Below are positions 16,897 through 27,300 of a stretch of DNA of 31,920 bases, one piece after another. The notes below the pieces were generated by a model. That model was not told the origin of the DNA, did no database searches, and was given only the letters and a program-made list of their open reading frames with translations. The translations under genes were made by a program, and so were the position numbers. Position 1 is the first letter of the stretch, and each line of letters begins with the position of its first letter. Source of the stretch: Bacteroidaceae bacterium (lineage in GTDB: Bacteria; Bacteroidota; Bacteroidia; Bacteroidales; Bacteroidaceae); the NCBI GenBank assembly GCA_900770655.1, contig CAAGLA010000040.1, positions 1 through 31,920 on the forward strand. The letters are read 5' to 3'.

Positions 16897-17847
16897 ATGG
16901 ACATATCAGTTATAATACCACTCTTCAACGAGGCAGAATCGTTGCCCGAACTAACCGCTTGGATTGAGCGTGTTATGGATGAGAACAAATATTCGTACGA
17001 GATAATTTTCATAAACGACGGCAGCACCGACAACTCTTGGGAGGTAATTGAGACGCTAAAAGCGAAGAACGGGAATATCCACGGAATAAAATTCAGGCGC
17101 AACTATGGCAAATCGCCTGCGCTGTACTGTGGTTTCGAGCGTGCCAAAGGCAACGTTGTAATAACAATGGACGCCGACCTTCAGGACAGCCCCGACGAGA
17201 TACCCGCACTCTACAATATGATAACCGCCGATGGCTACGACCTTGTTTCGGGCTACAAGAAGAAGCGCTACGACCCGCTGAGCAAGACAATACCCACCAA
17301 ACTCTTCAACGCCACGGCACGCCGTGTTTCGGGCATAAAGAACCTTCACGACTTCAACTGTGGCCTAAAGGCATACCGCAACGAGGTGGTAAAGGATATT
17401 GAGGTCTATGGCGATATGCACCGTTACATACCCTACCTTGCCAAGAATGCAGGTTACAACAAGATAGGCGAGCTTGTAGTCCACCACCAAGCACGCAAGT
17501 ACGGAAAGAGCAAGTTCGGTATAAGCCGTTTCTTCCACGGCTACCTCGACCTTATGTCCTTGTGGTTCCTCTCGAAGTTCAGCTACCGCCCTATGCACAT
17601 ATTCGGGCTTTGGGGCTCGCTGATGTTCTTCATAGGACTTATAGCAGCCATTATTGTAGGCGGAATGAAACTATACGCGCTTGCCAACGGAGAGCCGAGC
17701 AGGCTTGTAACCGATTCGCCCTATTTCTACATAGCCCTTACAATGATGATACTTGGCACACAACTGTTCCTCACCGGGTTCTTGGCCGAACTTGTCAGCC
17801 GCACATCGCAAGAGAGGAACAGGTACAACATATCAAAAGAGATATAA
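16897..17847 (+). CDS. GT2 family glycosyltransferase, polyprenyl-phosphate type
   Basis: A 316-residue membrane-bound glycosyltransferase with a GT-A fold. The N-terminal catalytic domain starts at once with ISVIIPLFNEAESL. It has INDGSTDNSW (39-48) for nucleotide binding and MDADLQDSPDE (91-101), the DXD-like metal and donor site typical of dolichol-phosphate mannosyltransferase/GtrB-like enzymes. Two hydrophobic helices near residues 233-260 and 272-298 anchor the C-terminus, as in GtrB. Such enzymes move a sugar from a nucleotide donor to undecaprenyl phosphate for later transfer outside the membrane. The sugar and acceptor are not determined here. It lies between DUF4199 and DUF6452 in a plus-strand operon. 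Confidence 0.9.
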   Translation: MDISVIIPLFNEAESLPELTAWIERVMDENKYSYEIIFINDGSTDNSWEVIETLKAKNGNIHGIKFRRNYGKSPALYCGFERAKGNVVITMDADLQDSPDEIPALYNMITADGYDLVSGYKKKRYDPLSKTIPTKLFNATARRVSGIKNLHDFNCGLKAYRNEVVKDIEVYGDMHRYIPYLAKNAGYNKIGELVVHHQARKYGKSKFGISRFFHGYLDLMSLWFLSKFSYRPMHIFGLWGSLMFFIGLIAAIIVGGMKLYALANGEPSRLVTDSPYFYIALTMMILGTQLFLTGFLAELVSRTSQERNRYNISKEI

Positions 17848-17850
17848 TAT

Positions 17851-18342
17851 ATGAGAAACAGCACACTGAAAATACTTCTCTTCGCACTCTTGTGCACTAC
17901 CCTTCTTGGCAGTTGCGAGAACGGTTACGACTGCAGTTTGGAGAACATAGCATACAACAGAATAGGTTTCTACAATGTCGACGAAAACGGCATTGAGAAC
18001 AAATACAGTTTCCCCGAAGTGCTCACTGTTTCGCTTATGGTAAACGGGCGCGACTCCATTGTCGTGAACCATATAAAGGATGCCGAATCGCTGCAGCTCC
18101 CTATGAGCTACACAAACCTCTGCGACACAATAATCTTCGCATACGAAAACAAAATAACCGACACACTCTATATCGAGCACGATAATATTCCATTCTACAT
18201 ATCTATGGAGTGCGGCACCGTAATGTACCACAAGCTTCTGAATATAGACCACACACACAGTTTCATAGATTCTGCAGTCATTGTCAACGACTACGTAAAA
18301 TTCGACTACAATGAGAATATTAAGCTATATCTTGTCAATTAG
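17851..18342 (+). CDS. DUF6452 family lipoprotein
   Basis: A 163-residue predicted lipoprotein with a signal segment and lipobox at Cys22 (LLGSC, then ENGYDC). It starts four bases after the glycosyltransferase stop. The body is beta-rich with short repeats of hydrophobic and polar residues; no catalytic motif is seen. It matches the DUF6452 family, a Bacteroidales group of unknown function that is usually found beside DUF6048, as here. Its last 32 bases overlap the start of the next gene in another frame, which indicates coupled translation. Confidence 0.8.
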   Translation: MRNSTLKILLFALLCTTLLGSCENGYDCSLENIAYNRIGFYNVDENGIENKYSFPEVLTVSLMVNGRDSIVVNHIKDAESLQLPMSYTNLCDTIIFAYENKITDTLYIEHDNIPFYISMECGTVMYHKLLNIDHTHSFIDSAVIVNDYVKFDYNENIKLYLVN

Positions 18343-18997
18343 CCTATTGTCGCTTCTGCCGCTTGGAAGCAAGGCACAGGAGGCTGTTGAAGAGCAAAAG
18401 AGGGAGTACAGCCCATTTTCGTTCAACGGCATTGGTGTTCAGGCCGATATCTTCGGCTTTGCATACTCTATGCTCGAAAACTACACCAGCGGCGAAATAG
18501 CCGTTGAAGCCAATTTCGGCAACCGTTTCTACCCTATTGTAGAGGCCGGAATGGGCTGGTGCAACGTAACCGACGAGACAACACAGATAAAGTACAAGAC
18601 AAGCGCCCCTTACTTTAGGGCCGGTCTAAACTACAACTTCTTTACCGACGAGGAGAAGCCATCACCCGACCACTACATATTCGGCCTTGCCCGCATTGCG
18701 TGGAGCAGTTTCAATTACGATGTTACAGCACCCGCAATAACCGACCCCGTGTGGGGAGGCGCTGTAGGGCTCAACCTCAAAGATGCTCCCGGCAGCTGCA
18801 CTTGGGCAGAGATTGGAGCCGGTATAAAGGTAAAGATAGCCAAAGGGTTCCATATGGGCTGGAGCATACGCTACAAGGTACGTCTGAGCCAAGAAAAAGG
18901 AAGCAACTCCAATATGTGGTACATACCCGGCTACGGTATAAACAAGAACACCTGCTTTGGCGGTACATACAGCCTCATTTACGAATTCCCGTTATAA
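18311..18997 (+). CDS. DUF6048 family outer-membrane-like protein
   Basis: A 228-residue protein with a cleavable signal peptide (cleavage expected after GSKA, about residue 22). The mature part has alternating aromatic and polar strands (IGVQADIFGFAYSML, YFRAGLNYNFF, GWSIRYKVRL) and ends in SLIYEFPL. This is the pattern of a small outer-membrane beta-barrel. It fits the DUF6048 family, unknown in function and regularly next to DUF6452. The ATG at 18311 lies inside the DUF6452 gene, overlapping it by 32 bases. The two products may act together at the outer membrane; this is inferred from context only. Confidence 0.8.
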   Translation: MRILSYILSISLLSLLPLGSKAQEAVEEQKREYSPFSFNGIGVQADIFGFAYSMLENYTSGEIAVEANFGNRFYPIVEAGMGWCNVTDETTQIKYKTSAPYFRAGLNYNFFTDEEKPSPDHYIFGLARIAWSSFNYDVTAPAITDPVWGGAVGLNLKDAPGSCTWAEIGAGIKVKIAKGFHMGWSIRYKVRLSQEKGSNSNMWYIPGYGINKNTCFGGTYSLIYEFPL

Positions 18998-19027
18998 TAC
19001 AGTATATAAACAACAGCCACTTATACA

Positions 19028-20077
19028 ATGAACAAAAAACTCAGTATCTGGAGAATTCTGTTCCTGCTGTTCCTTATAGCAGGAACCATATATATCATTA
19101 GAAAAAACCAGACAGCAGTCCTTGAGGAGCAAGGAGCGGCGGCAGAAAGCTACACAAACATACAGGGCAGCATATTCGGCACCACATACAGCATAACATA
19201 CGGAGCCGCGGAGGATTTACAGGAGGAGATTACAGCAGAACTGGAAAAGGTAGACAACTCGCTATCGCCATTCAACAAGAACTCCATTATAACAGCCATA
19301 AACAACAACGGCAGCTACACGCTCGACACAATGTTTACAGAGGTATTTACCCTCGCCTGCGAAATATCAAGGAATACCGAAGGTGCTTTCGACATAACCG
19401 TTGCCCCGCTGGTAAACGCTTGGGGCTTCGGCTTCAAGAATGCCGAAAAGGTCGATTCGGCAACCATAGACTCGCTGATGCAGTTAATAGGCTACAACAC
19501 TGTTACGCTCTCCGGTGGCAGAATAGAGAAGCAGAACCCCGGCACAATGCTCGACTGCAGCGCCATAGCAAAAGGTTACGGTTGCGATGTTGTAGCCCGC
19601 CTGCTAAGCAGCCGTGGCATAGAGAACTATATGGTAGAGATTGGCGGTGAGGTAGTAACAAAAGGCGTTAACCCTTCGGGCAGAATATGGAGCATAGGCA
19701 TAACAAAACCCACAGAGCGAGCCGATGAAGAGAGCGGCGAGCTGTTCGAGATTATAAACATTAGCGGCAAGAGCCTTGCGACATCGGGCAATTACAGAAG
19801 ATTCCGAATAGAGGGAGGAAAGAAATATGCCCACACCATAGACCCCCGCACTGGCTACCCTGTAGAACATACTTTGCTTTCGGCAACCGTGATAGCCGAT
19901 AATTGCGCCACAGCCGACGCGTACGCCACAGCCTTTATGGTTGTGGGCATAGAGAAGGCTATGGAGCTATGCCGAAGCTATAATATTGACGCATACTTCA
20001 TATACCAAGACGACAACGGCAATATGGGCACTCTCATAACCGAAGGGTTTAAAGAGTACCTTGCTGCAGAGAAGTAA
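19028..20077 (+). CDS. apbE: FAD:protein FMN transferase (ApbE)
   Basis: A 349-residue flavin transferase that attaches FMN from FAD to a threonine of target proteins such as subunits of Na+-NQR and RNF complexes. An N-terminal hydrophobic segment (about 8-25) acts as an export signal or anchor; there is no lipobox. The ApbE blocks are clear: DCSAIAKGYGCD (176-187), EIGGEVV, and HTIDPRTGYP (269-278). DNCATADAYATA (291-302) carries the metal-binding residues. No Nqr or Rnf gene lies in the window, so the substrate is elsewhere. It follows DUF6048 by 30 bases and faces the convergent marC-like gene, with no obvious terminator in the 19 bases between. Confidence 0.93.
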   Translation: MNKKLSIWRILFLLFLIAGTIYIIRKNQTAVLEEQGAAAESYTNIQGSIFGTTYSITYGAAEDLQEEITAELEKVDNSLSPFNKNSIITAINNNGSYTLDTMFTEVFTLACEISRNTEGAFDITVAPLVNAWGFGFKNAEKVDSATIDSLMQLIGYNTVTLSGGRIEKQNPGTMLDCSAIAKGYGCDVVARLLSSRGIENYMVEIGGEVVTKGVNPSGRIWSIGITKPTERADEESGELFEIINISGKSLATSGNYRRFRIEGGKKYAHTIDPRTGYPVEHTLLSATVIADNCATADAYATAFMVVGIEKAMELCRSYNIDAYFIYQDDNGNMGTLITEGFKEYLAAEK

Positions 20078-20096
20078 AAGCGAAAGACGAAAGCGC

Positions 20097-20696
20097 CTAC
20101 ATTGTGTGAATAAAGTGCAGCAGGTTAGAGGTGAAAAGTTTCACCGATATTGCAAGCAGAATTATTCCAAAGAATTTGCGGGTGAAGTATATACCGCCTT
20201 TGCCAAGCAGTTTCTCAATTATTGAAGTTGCTGTCAGGATAATATATGCGGTAACCGCATTCACAGCAAGTGCAGCAAGAATATTCACCGAAGCATATTC
20301 GGCCTTCAACGACAAAAGTGTTGTAAAAGAGCCGGCACCGGCAAGCAACGGAAAGACAAGCGGGACAAAAGTCGCATTATTGGCAAAATGCGATGCATCC
20401 TTAAAAATCTCAATATCGAGCACCATTTCCAGCGACATAAGGAATATAATAACCGCACCGGCAACAGCAAACGAGTTTATATCAACGCCAAAGAGATTCA
20501 GTATCCAGTCTCCCACAAAGAAAAAGAGAAACATTAAGGCAAACGAGTAGACAACAGCCTTTCCGGTATGTATAACCTTGCCCTTGTCGCGTATAGACAT
20601 AACAATGGGCATAATGCCTATTGGGTCTATTATGGCAAAAAGCACTATAAAGGCACTGAAGAACTGAACCAAACTGAAACTTTCAAAAAATCCCAT
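20097..20696 (-). CDS. MarC family integral membrane protein
   Basis: A 199-residue membrane protein with about six hydrophobic helices. The MarC signature IDPIGIMPIVMSI follows the first helix, and a second copy-like region (VFPLLAGAGSFTTLLSLKAEYAS) starts the second half, reflecting the internal repeat of this family. MarC proteins were once linked to multiple antibiotic resistance, but that role was not upheld and the substrate is unknown. The gene stands alone on the minus strand with its own promoter. Confidence 0.9.
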   Translation of the reverse strand: MGFFESFSLVQFFSAFIVLFAIIDPIGIMPIVMSIRDKGKVIHTGKAVVYSFALMFLFFFVGDWILNLFGVDINSFAVAGAVIIFLMSLEMVLDIEIFKDASHFANNATFVPLVFPLLAGAGSFTTLLSLKAEYASVNILAALAVNAVTAYIILTATSIIEKLLGKGGIYFTRKFFGIILLAISVKLFTSNLLHFIHTM

Positions 20697-20750
20697 AACT
20701 TTTCTCTTTATGGGCAGACCGCTGCAGCCCGCCCTGTGTTACACTCAGCA

Positions 20751-20780
20751 CAAATTTATAAATAAATTGTCAACCACAAA
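20751..20780 (-). promoter_or_regulatory. promoter of the marC-like gene
   Basis: On the minus strand, TTTG (20780-20777), 18 bases, then TAAATTTG (20758-20751). The -7 box fits the Bacteroidota consensus and the spacing is one base shorter than usual. The start codon at 20696 is about 55 bases downstream. Confidence 0.6.
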
Positions 20781-20850
20781 ACAATAAACCGCATAAAACG
20801 GTTTGCTGTTCTACATATACAAAGCAAAAAAGTAGAAATATATAGTTCAT

Positions 20851-20882
20851 AAAAAAAGGAGCAGCTTTTAAAGCTGCTCCTT
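20851..20882 (-). terminator. terminator of the SusCD locus
   Basis: Arms AAGGAGCAGCTT (20856-20867) and AAGCTGCTCCTT (20871-20882) form a perfect 12-bp stem with a three-base loop. On the minus strand the stem runs into a stretch of seven T (20857-20851). It lies 24 bases after the stop of the last lipoprotein gene. This is a textbook intrinsic terminator. Confidence 0.88.
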
Positions 20883-20905
20883 AACATTATATTAACAAAT
20901 TGAGA

Positions 20906-22723
20906 TTATTTCAATTCAGCGTTAACAGGTACCATAAATGAATTGTCAATCTTCTTTGCGCGGATACCGAACTGGATGCCGTCCTCAAGACTCTTTGGAA
21001 CAAGTTCAACATAGTTGCGCATTGCAGGAGCCTTGGCAGCAGCTGCCTCAACAGGAGTCATATTGCTCATATCGAGTTTGAATGCACCGTTTATGTTTGA
21101 CTTAAACCAAGCGCCATCTTTGTAACCGGCCATTGAAATCATCAGAGCCCCAGCAGGGAATGTGATTACATTGTCGGCAAATATTCCGCAGTAACCGGCA
21201 CCCTTAACATCCTCCAATGACACGCCCTGAGTTGCCATATAGTAGTAAGCCATAGAAGTAATGCTTACTTCGCCATAGCCGGCATCGAAACCTGTGCTAG
21301 AGATACCCGGGATATAAACTCCCTCCGGATCTGTTGCATCAATCTCAATATAGTACTCCTTGTCTGTTGCTGCTCCATAAGCTGCGTATGGATGTATCAT
21401 ACGATAGAGACCGGGGTTATCTTTATTCTGACGAATCTCTACAGGATATGTCTCATTTGCAACATCAAAGAATGTTGTCAAGCAGTCCTCTGTGTATGTT
21501 GCCATACCAAGTGATACCCAAGGATTCTCCTGACCGGCCAAATAGAACTCAAACTCCTCGGCATAAGCCTCGATTTCATTACCATCGGCATCGAATGTAA
21601 TGGCAAGCGCTGTATAAACACCGCTCTCTGTCATAGGATATGCATAGAAGCCGCTCTCTGTGAGAGTGTCACAAGCAACTGTACCATCGAGCATACCTGA
21701 AACAGTAGCATTGAGGTCTGTACCCTCTGCAACAACAGTCAAAAGATACTGAGGAATGTCTGTACCGACTGTTGTAGAGATTATAGCGTTGCAGTTACCG
21801 CTGTTGTCAACATACTGGCCCTTGTACTCCATTGAGTAGGTATAGTCATACTGTTTGAAGCCGTCGAGCTGGAATGTCTCTACGCCGTTACCGAATGAAC
21901 CGTTTGTATTGGCATCCCAAAGTGTGCATACAACGTAAGCAAGGTTCAGAGTAAACAAGCCCTTCTCCGCGTCGTAGTAGCAAGGATACTCCTCGTATGT
22001 ACCAGTCAAGTTTGTGAAAGGATAGTGAGGAATATCGAGAACGGTTACCTGACCATAGTTGGTGTTTGTAAGAGCATACTGCGGGAGTACCTGACAAGCA
22101 CCTGTCTGGCGGTTGTACTCGATAGTGAGGTTCATTGAGTTAGCAATACCGGGGATATAGAACTGCGCATCGGTGTCGTTGAGCAAGTACTCACGATAGT
22201 AGATGGGCAATCCTGAGTGTGTACCACCCCAGTAGATTGAGAGGTAGTAAGTACCTGTACCAATCTTTTCCCATTCGGTCCAAGGAGCGGGAACACCTAC
22301 CTTGAATGAGTAAGTAGAGTTACCATAAGGTGTTGCCAATGACTCATCGAAAGCAAGAGAGATGTTGTAGTAAACCTCGAAATCGAGTTCTTTACCCTCT
22401 TTCAATGTTACTGTATAAGTTGTTGTAGCTGCAGTATCGGCAAACTCAACTGTTGCAGGGAAATCGAAAGTTGCATTTGCCAAGCTGTCGGCAGTAACAG
22501 TTACCTCAATGCTTGCAGCCTCACCTGTAACAGCACGGCTCACTGCAATGTCGAATGACTTTGCCTCTTTAGCAAGGTCTATCTGTGCACCATTTGTGTT
22601 TGAGAAGTAAACCTGAGCAGTAGCAGGAACCTCTGCCGGAGTATACTCCACCTCCTCTGTACAAGCACTGAAACCCAGTGCAAGTACAGCAAGTGCTATA
22701 TAACTTTTAAATAACTTTTTCAT
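20906..22723 (-). CDS. SusCD-linked surface lipoprotein, unassigned glycan- or ligand-binding type
   Basis: A 605-residue predicted lipoprotein with signal peptide and lipobox at Cys21 (LGFSAC). The residues after the cysteine are acidic (TEEVE), similar to the export signal that sends Bacteroidota lipoproteins to the cell surface. An N-terminal Ig-like or Calx-beta-like domain (about 30-130, VYFSNTNGAQIDLAKEA onward) is followed by several beta-rich segments with many Tyr, Trp and acidic residues. No enzyme motif is visible. It is the third gene after SusC and SusD, with only 26 bases to the SusD gene. That is the position of SusE/SusF-type surface binding proteins, but I do not see clear homology to those and the ligand is unknown. 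Confidence 0.7.
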   Translation of the reverse strand: MKKLFKSYIALAVLALGFSACTEEVEYTPAEVPATAQVYFSNTNGAQIDLAKEAKSFDIAVSRAVTGEAASIEVTVTADSLANATFDFPATVEFADTAATTTYTVTLKEGKELDFEVYYNISLAFDESLATPYGNSTYSFKVGVPAPWTEWEKIGTGTYYLSIYWGGTHSGLPIYYREYLLNDTDAQFYIPGIANSMNLTIEYNRQTGACQVLPQYALTNTNYGQVTVLDIPHYPFTNLTGTYEEYPCYYDAEKGLFTLNLAYVVCTLWDANTNGSFGNGVETFQLDGFKQYDYTYSMEYKGQYVDNSGNCNAIISTTVGTDIPQYLLTVVAEGTDLNATVSGMLDGTVACDTLTESGFYAYPMTESGVYTALAITFDADGNEIEAYAEEFEFYLAGQENPWVSLGMATYTEDCLTTFFDVANETYPVEIRQNKDNPGLYRMIHPYAAYGAATDKEYYIEIDATDPEGVYIPGISSTGFDAGYGEVSITSMAYYYMATQGVSLEDVKGAGYCGIFADNVITFPAGALMISMAGYKDGAWFKSNINGAFKLDMSNMTPVEAAAAKAPAMRNYVELVPKSLEDGIQFGIRAKKIDNSFMVPVNAELK

Positions 22724-22749
22724 AATTCTATACTTTTATATATAAGTTA

Positions 22750-24360
22750 TTATTCAGCCGACCAAGGTCTGTATTTGTCCGATGGATCGGGGTTCTCCCA
22801 ACCAACGAGAGCTGTGTTGTTCTGCTTCTCGTTCAAGTGGATACAAATGTTCATCCAAGCAGGACGGCCGTTTGTGTTATACTGACGTGAAGGGTCTACA
22901 TTTGAGCCTTCGTAACCACGTGTAACACTCATATTAAGACGCTTGTAATCGAAGAAGGACTGGCCCTCACCCCAAAGCTCAACGCGTTTCTGGAATACGA
23001 TTTCGTCGATAGCGTCAATACCGGGAGTTACAATATACGAAGCATCACGGTTGTTTACCATAAAGTCTGCGAGAAGTGCAATACCCTCACCCGGAGCAAG
23101 GTGCTCAGCAGCCTCAGCCTCAATGAAGTACATCTCCTCTACACGCATAATGGGGTACGATGTAGATGAACCTACTGAGTACTCCTGTGTGTTACCTGCG
23201 TTAGGACGGAACTTGATAGCTGCATATTCGGGAATTTCTGCACCCCAAGCAGCGTCAATGTATGGAACCTGAGACTCGAGAGCGTGGCCTTCGGGAGCCT
23301 TGAACATCAACTTACGGAAGTCGGTGTTGCTGATACGATTGTACATTGCAGCATCAATCATTGATGTAGCACCGGCAGCATTGTAACCATACTGTGCCTC
23401 AGGAGACATCCAAGATGCCCAGTTGAGGATACCGCTTGTTACCACACGGTCTTCCTTCTGAGTTGTAACGGCCCACATCCAAGGATCGGGAGTATTGAAA
23501 CCGGTGGTTGTGCTGAGACAATCGTTCTCGCTCATAACGTAACCGGTATTGTTGTCAATAGAGAGACGAGCATACTTCTTGGCATTGGCATAGTCGCCTA
23601 TCCACATATAAAGACGAGCCTTCAAACCGTAAACAACGTCAATGTGAGGAATAGCCTTTGAAGCGATAGTCAAGTTCTGAATGTTGTTCTCGGCGCTGTT
23701 AAGATCGTTGAGAATGAATTCAGCCATTACATCGCGGTGTACACGTGGATTGTTACGTGCCTCAGCCTCTGTCATACCCTCGCGAACGATAGGCATTGTG
23801 AGGTTTGTAACGTCGTTACCGGCAGCATTGATGCCTTCTGTAACATCGTTAGGAAGGAACTCAAACATCTGTGCCATATCCAAGTATGCAAGTGCACGAA
23901 AAGCCTGAGCTGCGCCAAGCATACCCAACTGGTTAGGTGTTGCAGAAGCGGAATCAACAGCAGAAATAACGTTGTTCGCTGTCTGAACAAGCTGCCAGTA
24001 GTAGTACCATATATAGGCGGGATAACGGTAATCCTCACCCTGAGTAGTGTTTGCACCCCAAGAAGAGAACCAGTCGTATCCTGTAGCAGGAACTGTCATA
24101 TCACCTGTCATAACGTCACGAATGTGCATCTGGGCACCGTAACCCCATTCGTAGTGATAATCACCGCCACCGGTGGTACCAAAATCGTTAAAGAATGCAG
24201 GCATAGCCCACAACAAAGCCTCGGTAGCTTTAGCAGAAGAACCGAGCTGTTCCTCAGTTGCAGCATCTGTAGGGAATGTTTCGTCGATACAGCTTGTTGT
24301 GGTGAACAATGAAGCTGCACAGAACATACCTGCAAATATTTTAGTTATGTTAGTCTTCAT
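22750..24360 (-). CDS. SusD/RagB family nutrient-binding lipoprotein
   Basis: A 536-residue surface lipoprotein that forms the lid over the SusC channel. Its signal peptide ends at Cys24 (TTTSC, then IDETFP, acidic as in surface-exported lipoproteins). The helical TPR-like region typical of SusD is visible, for example YYYWQLVQTANNVISAV and AAQAFRALAYLDMAQMFEF near residues 120-180. The C-terminal RagB/SusD part includes RVEEMYFIEAEAAEH, IDEIVFQKRVELWGEGQSFFDYKRLN and a closing NPDPSDKYRPW. These blocks match the family well. The gene lies 20 bases downstream of the SusC gene. The bound nutrient cannot be inferred; with no glycoside hydrolase nearby, peptide or other ligands remain possible. 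Confidence 0.95.
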   Translation of the reverse strand: MKTNITKIFAGMFCAASLFTTTSCIDETFPTDAATEEQLGSSAKATEALLWAMPAFFNDFGTTGGGDYHYEWGYGAQMHIRDVMTGDMTVPATGYDWFSSWGANTTQGEDYRYPAYIWYYYWQLVQTANNVISAVDSASATPNQLGMLGAAQAFRALAYLDMAQMFEFLPNDVTEGINAAGNDVTNLTMPIVREGMTEAEARNNPRVHRDVMAEFILNDLNSAENNIQNLTIASKAIPHIDVVYGLKARLYMWIGDYANAKKYARLSIDNNTGYVMSENDCLSTTTGFNTPDPWMWAVTTQKEDRVVTSGILNWASWMSPEAQYGYNAAGATSMIDAAMYNRISNTDFRKLMFKAPEGHALESQVPYIDAAWGAEIPEYAAIKFRPNAGNTQEYSVGSSTSYPIMRVEEMYFIEAEAAEHLAPGEGIALLADFMVNNRDASYIVTPGIDAIDEIVFQKRVELWGEGQSFFDYKRLNMSVTRGYEGSNVDPSRQYNTNGRPAWMNICIHLNEKQNNTALVGWENPDPSDKYRPWSAE

Positions 24361-24380
24361 AATATTCTCTGTTTAATTTA

Positions 24381-27300
24381 TTAGAATGTTAATGTTACAC
24401 CACCTGAGATTGTGCGGATAGGCGCATAGTAAGATGCATTAGCACCACCTGTAATGCTCTGGCGTGGGTCGAGACCCTGACGCTTAGACCATACCCAGAT
24501 ATTGTCGGCTGCAACGTACAAGCGGAGTTTCTCTACACCAATCTTCTTTGTCCACATTTTGGGGAATGTATAACCGAAGTTGATGTTGTTGAGGCTCAAG
24601 TAAGAAGCATCTGTCAAGAAACGATCAGACAAAGATGCAACATAAGTATCGCCATACTGGAAGCGTGGAATATTTGAGTTGCTGCCCTGTGTCCAAGCCT
24701 TCAAAACATCGGCGTGGAAGTTAGTACCACGTGAATCCTTTGTAGGAGCACCCATCAATGCAGCATAGTCGTTGTCATATATCTTACCGCCAATCTGGAA
24801 TGAGAAGTCAACTGAGAGGTCGAAGCCCTTCCAAGCAAATGAAGTACCGAAACCACCGTATGCATCGGGAAGTGCAGTGCCGCAAAGATAACGTGTTGCA
24901 TCGGCATACTCTGTTGTAGCCTCGCGACCGCTCTCCAACTTCTGGATTGGGTTACCGTTATCGTCGAGCTTAGGAACACCGTTAACCATCTCATAAACAG
25001 GGTTACCCTCAGCGTCAACAACCGGACGGTCTGTGTAATCCTTCCACCACTGTGACTGGCCTGTTTCAGGGTTTACACCTGCATACTTTCTCATATAGAA
25101 TGTGTAGAGTGGCAAACCTTCACCAACGAAACGGCTACCGTCGATGTAACCCTCCTTGCCCTCGATAACACTTGTCTTGTTCTCTTCGGCCAAGTAAGTA
25201 ACCTCGTTCTCATAGGCTGTGATGTTGAAGCTGAGGTTCCACTCGAAATCTTTGGTTCTGATAGGAGTTGCCTTCAAATCTACCTCAATACCGGTATTTC
25301 TCATATCACCTACGTTATCCCAATAGCTTGTATAACCGTATGATGGTGGCAATGGGAAGTTGAAGAGCATATCAGAAGTCTTGCGGGTAAAGAAGTCAAC
25401 AGAACCGCTGACACGGCCACGGAAGAGGTCGAAGTCGAAACCAACGTTGAAGTTAGCCTGTGTCTCCCAAGAAATGTCTGAGTTACCAAGAGAAGCAGGA
25501 ACAGCAGCAGGTCTGCCGTTTGAGTTTACAATGCTATAGAGAGTTGTGTAACGGTAGTTACCAATCTGGTCGTTACCCTGCTCACCGTATGAAGCCTTGA
25601 ACTTCAAGAGATCTACCCAGCTTACGTTGAAGAAATCTTCCTTAGAGATAACCCAAGCAGCACCGGCCGACCAGAAGTTACCCCAACGGTTATCCTTGTG
25701 GAAACGTGAAGATGCATCGCGACGATAAGATGCCTGCAAGTGGTAGCGGCCATCGAAATCGTACATAACACGACCGAAGTAGCCCTCTGTGTTGTAGTCG
25801 GTTGCGTAAGAGTTACCACCGTTGTTTGTGATAGCACCTGCCAACTCGCTGTTTGTTGGGTCGAACTGGTTGTTTCTTGCAGCATAGAGGTAGTAGTACT
25901 TGCTTCTGTAATACTCGTGACCGAGCATTACTGAAATGTTGTTGCTGCCAATCTCCTTGTCCCAGTTCAAGAGTTGCTGGTGGTTCCAAGCAATAGTACG
26001 TGTGTGGTACTTGTAAACCATACCGTTAGAACTTGCGTATGAACCGTAATAGGGGTTGGTAGTCTCTGTAGAACGGGTTTCGTCTACGTTTACACCGCTT
26101 GTCCAAGTGAACTTGAAGTCCTTGAGGAATGTAACTTCGGCAAAACCGGTAGCGTTAAATGCGTTACCCTCGGAATTGTTGATATCGAGCTGGTTAGCTG
26201 AATATGGGTTACCATTGGGGAGGAAAGGACGAACGAAACCTGCGTTCTCGCCATCACCGTAGTCGTAACGTTTGAAACCGTTGTCATCGAGAAGGATATT
26301 ACCCTGAGCATCACGAATGTAAAGAGGATAGATAGGAGCCATCTTGGTTGCGAAAGCAAAGATATTTGCCGAAGAACCTGATGAACCGTCCTCACCGAGT
26401 GAGTTAGCCTCGAAGTGTGTGTACGATGTATTGGCACCAACCTTCAACCAGTTCTTTACCTTGTAATCTCCTTTGAAACGTGCTGTCAAGCGCTCGTAGT
26501 CTGAGTTTGCTGTAATACCTTCATTGTCGAGGTAGTTTACAGAAGCATAGAAAGAAGACTTGTCGTTACCGGCTGTAACATTAAGGTTGTACTCCTGACG
26601 GAGGCTGTTGTCGTATGCCTCATCCATATAGTCATCGGGAGTCATCCAGTAATCCTGACCTTTGTATGTCATCATACGGCCAAGTGTAGCATTAGGGTTG
26701 AGCTTGCCGTTTGTACCAATAAGATACTGGCCCTCGGGTACAGTATATATATTAATACCCAAACCGTAGCTGGTTGAACCAACCATAAGTTCGTTGGCAT
26801 TCATATGAGCTGCAGAAGCAGACATACCCTGAGAATTCTGCAAATAGTTGTTCAAAGCACCGTAGTAAACCTCGTAGTACTGTGCAGGATCCTTTATGTA
26901 ATCGTAATCCTGTGTAGCACGTGAGTTAGAACCCCACTTTGCGTCAAATGTAACACGAGCTGTACCTGCTGTACCCTTCTTGGTTGTAATCATAATTACA
27001 CCGTTTGCACCACGTGCACCATAGAGGGCGTTAGAAGCAGCGTCCTTCAACACGGTCATTGACTCAATATCCTGTGAGTTGATATTGTTCAAGTCGCCAT
27101 CGTAAGGAGCACCGTCAAGGATAATAAGAGGTGCGTTACCTGCGTTGATTGAACTGATACCACGTACGCGGATAGTTGGAGTTGTTGCACCCGGCTGACC
27201 AGAAGCGTTGGTCAACTGTACACCGGCCATTTTACCGGTAAGGGCGTTGGCTACGTTAGAAGTTTGGATTTTACCAATCTCCTCAGACTCCACTACAGTA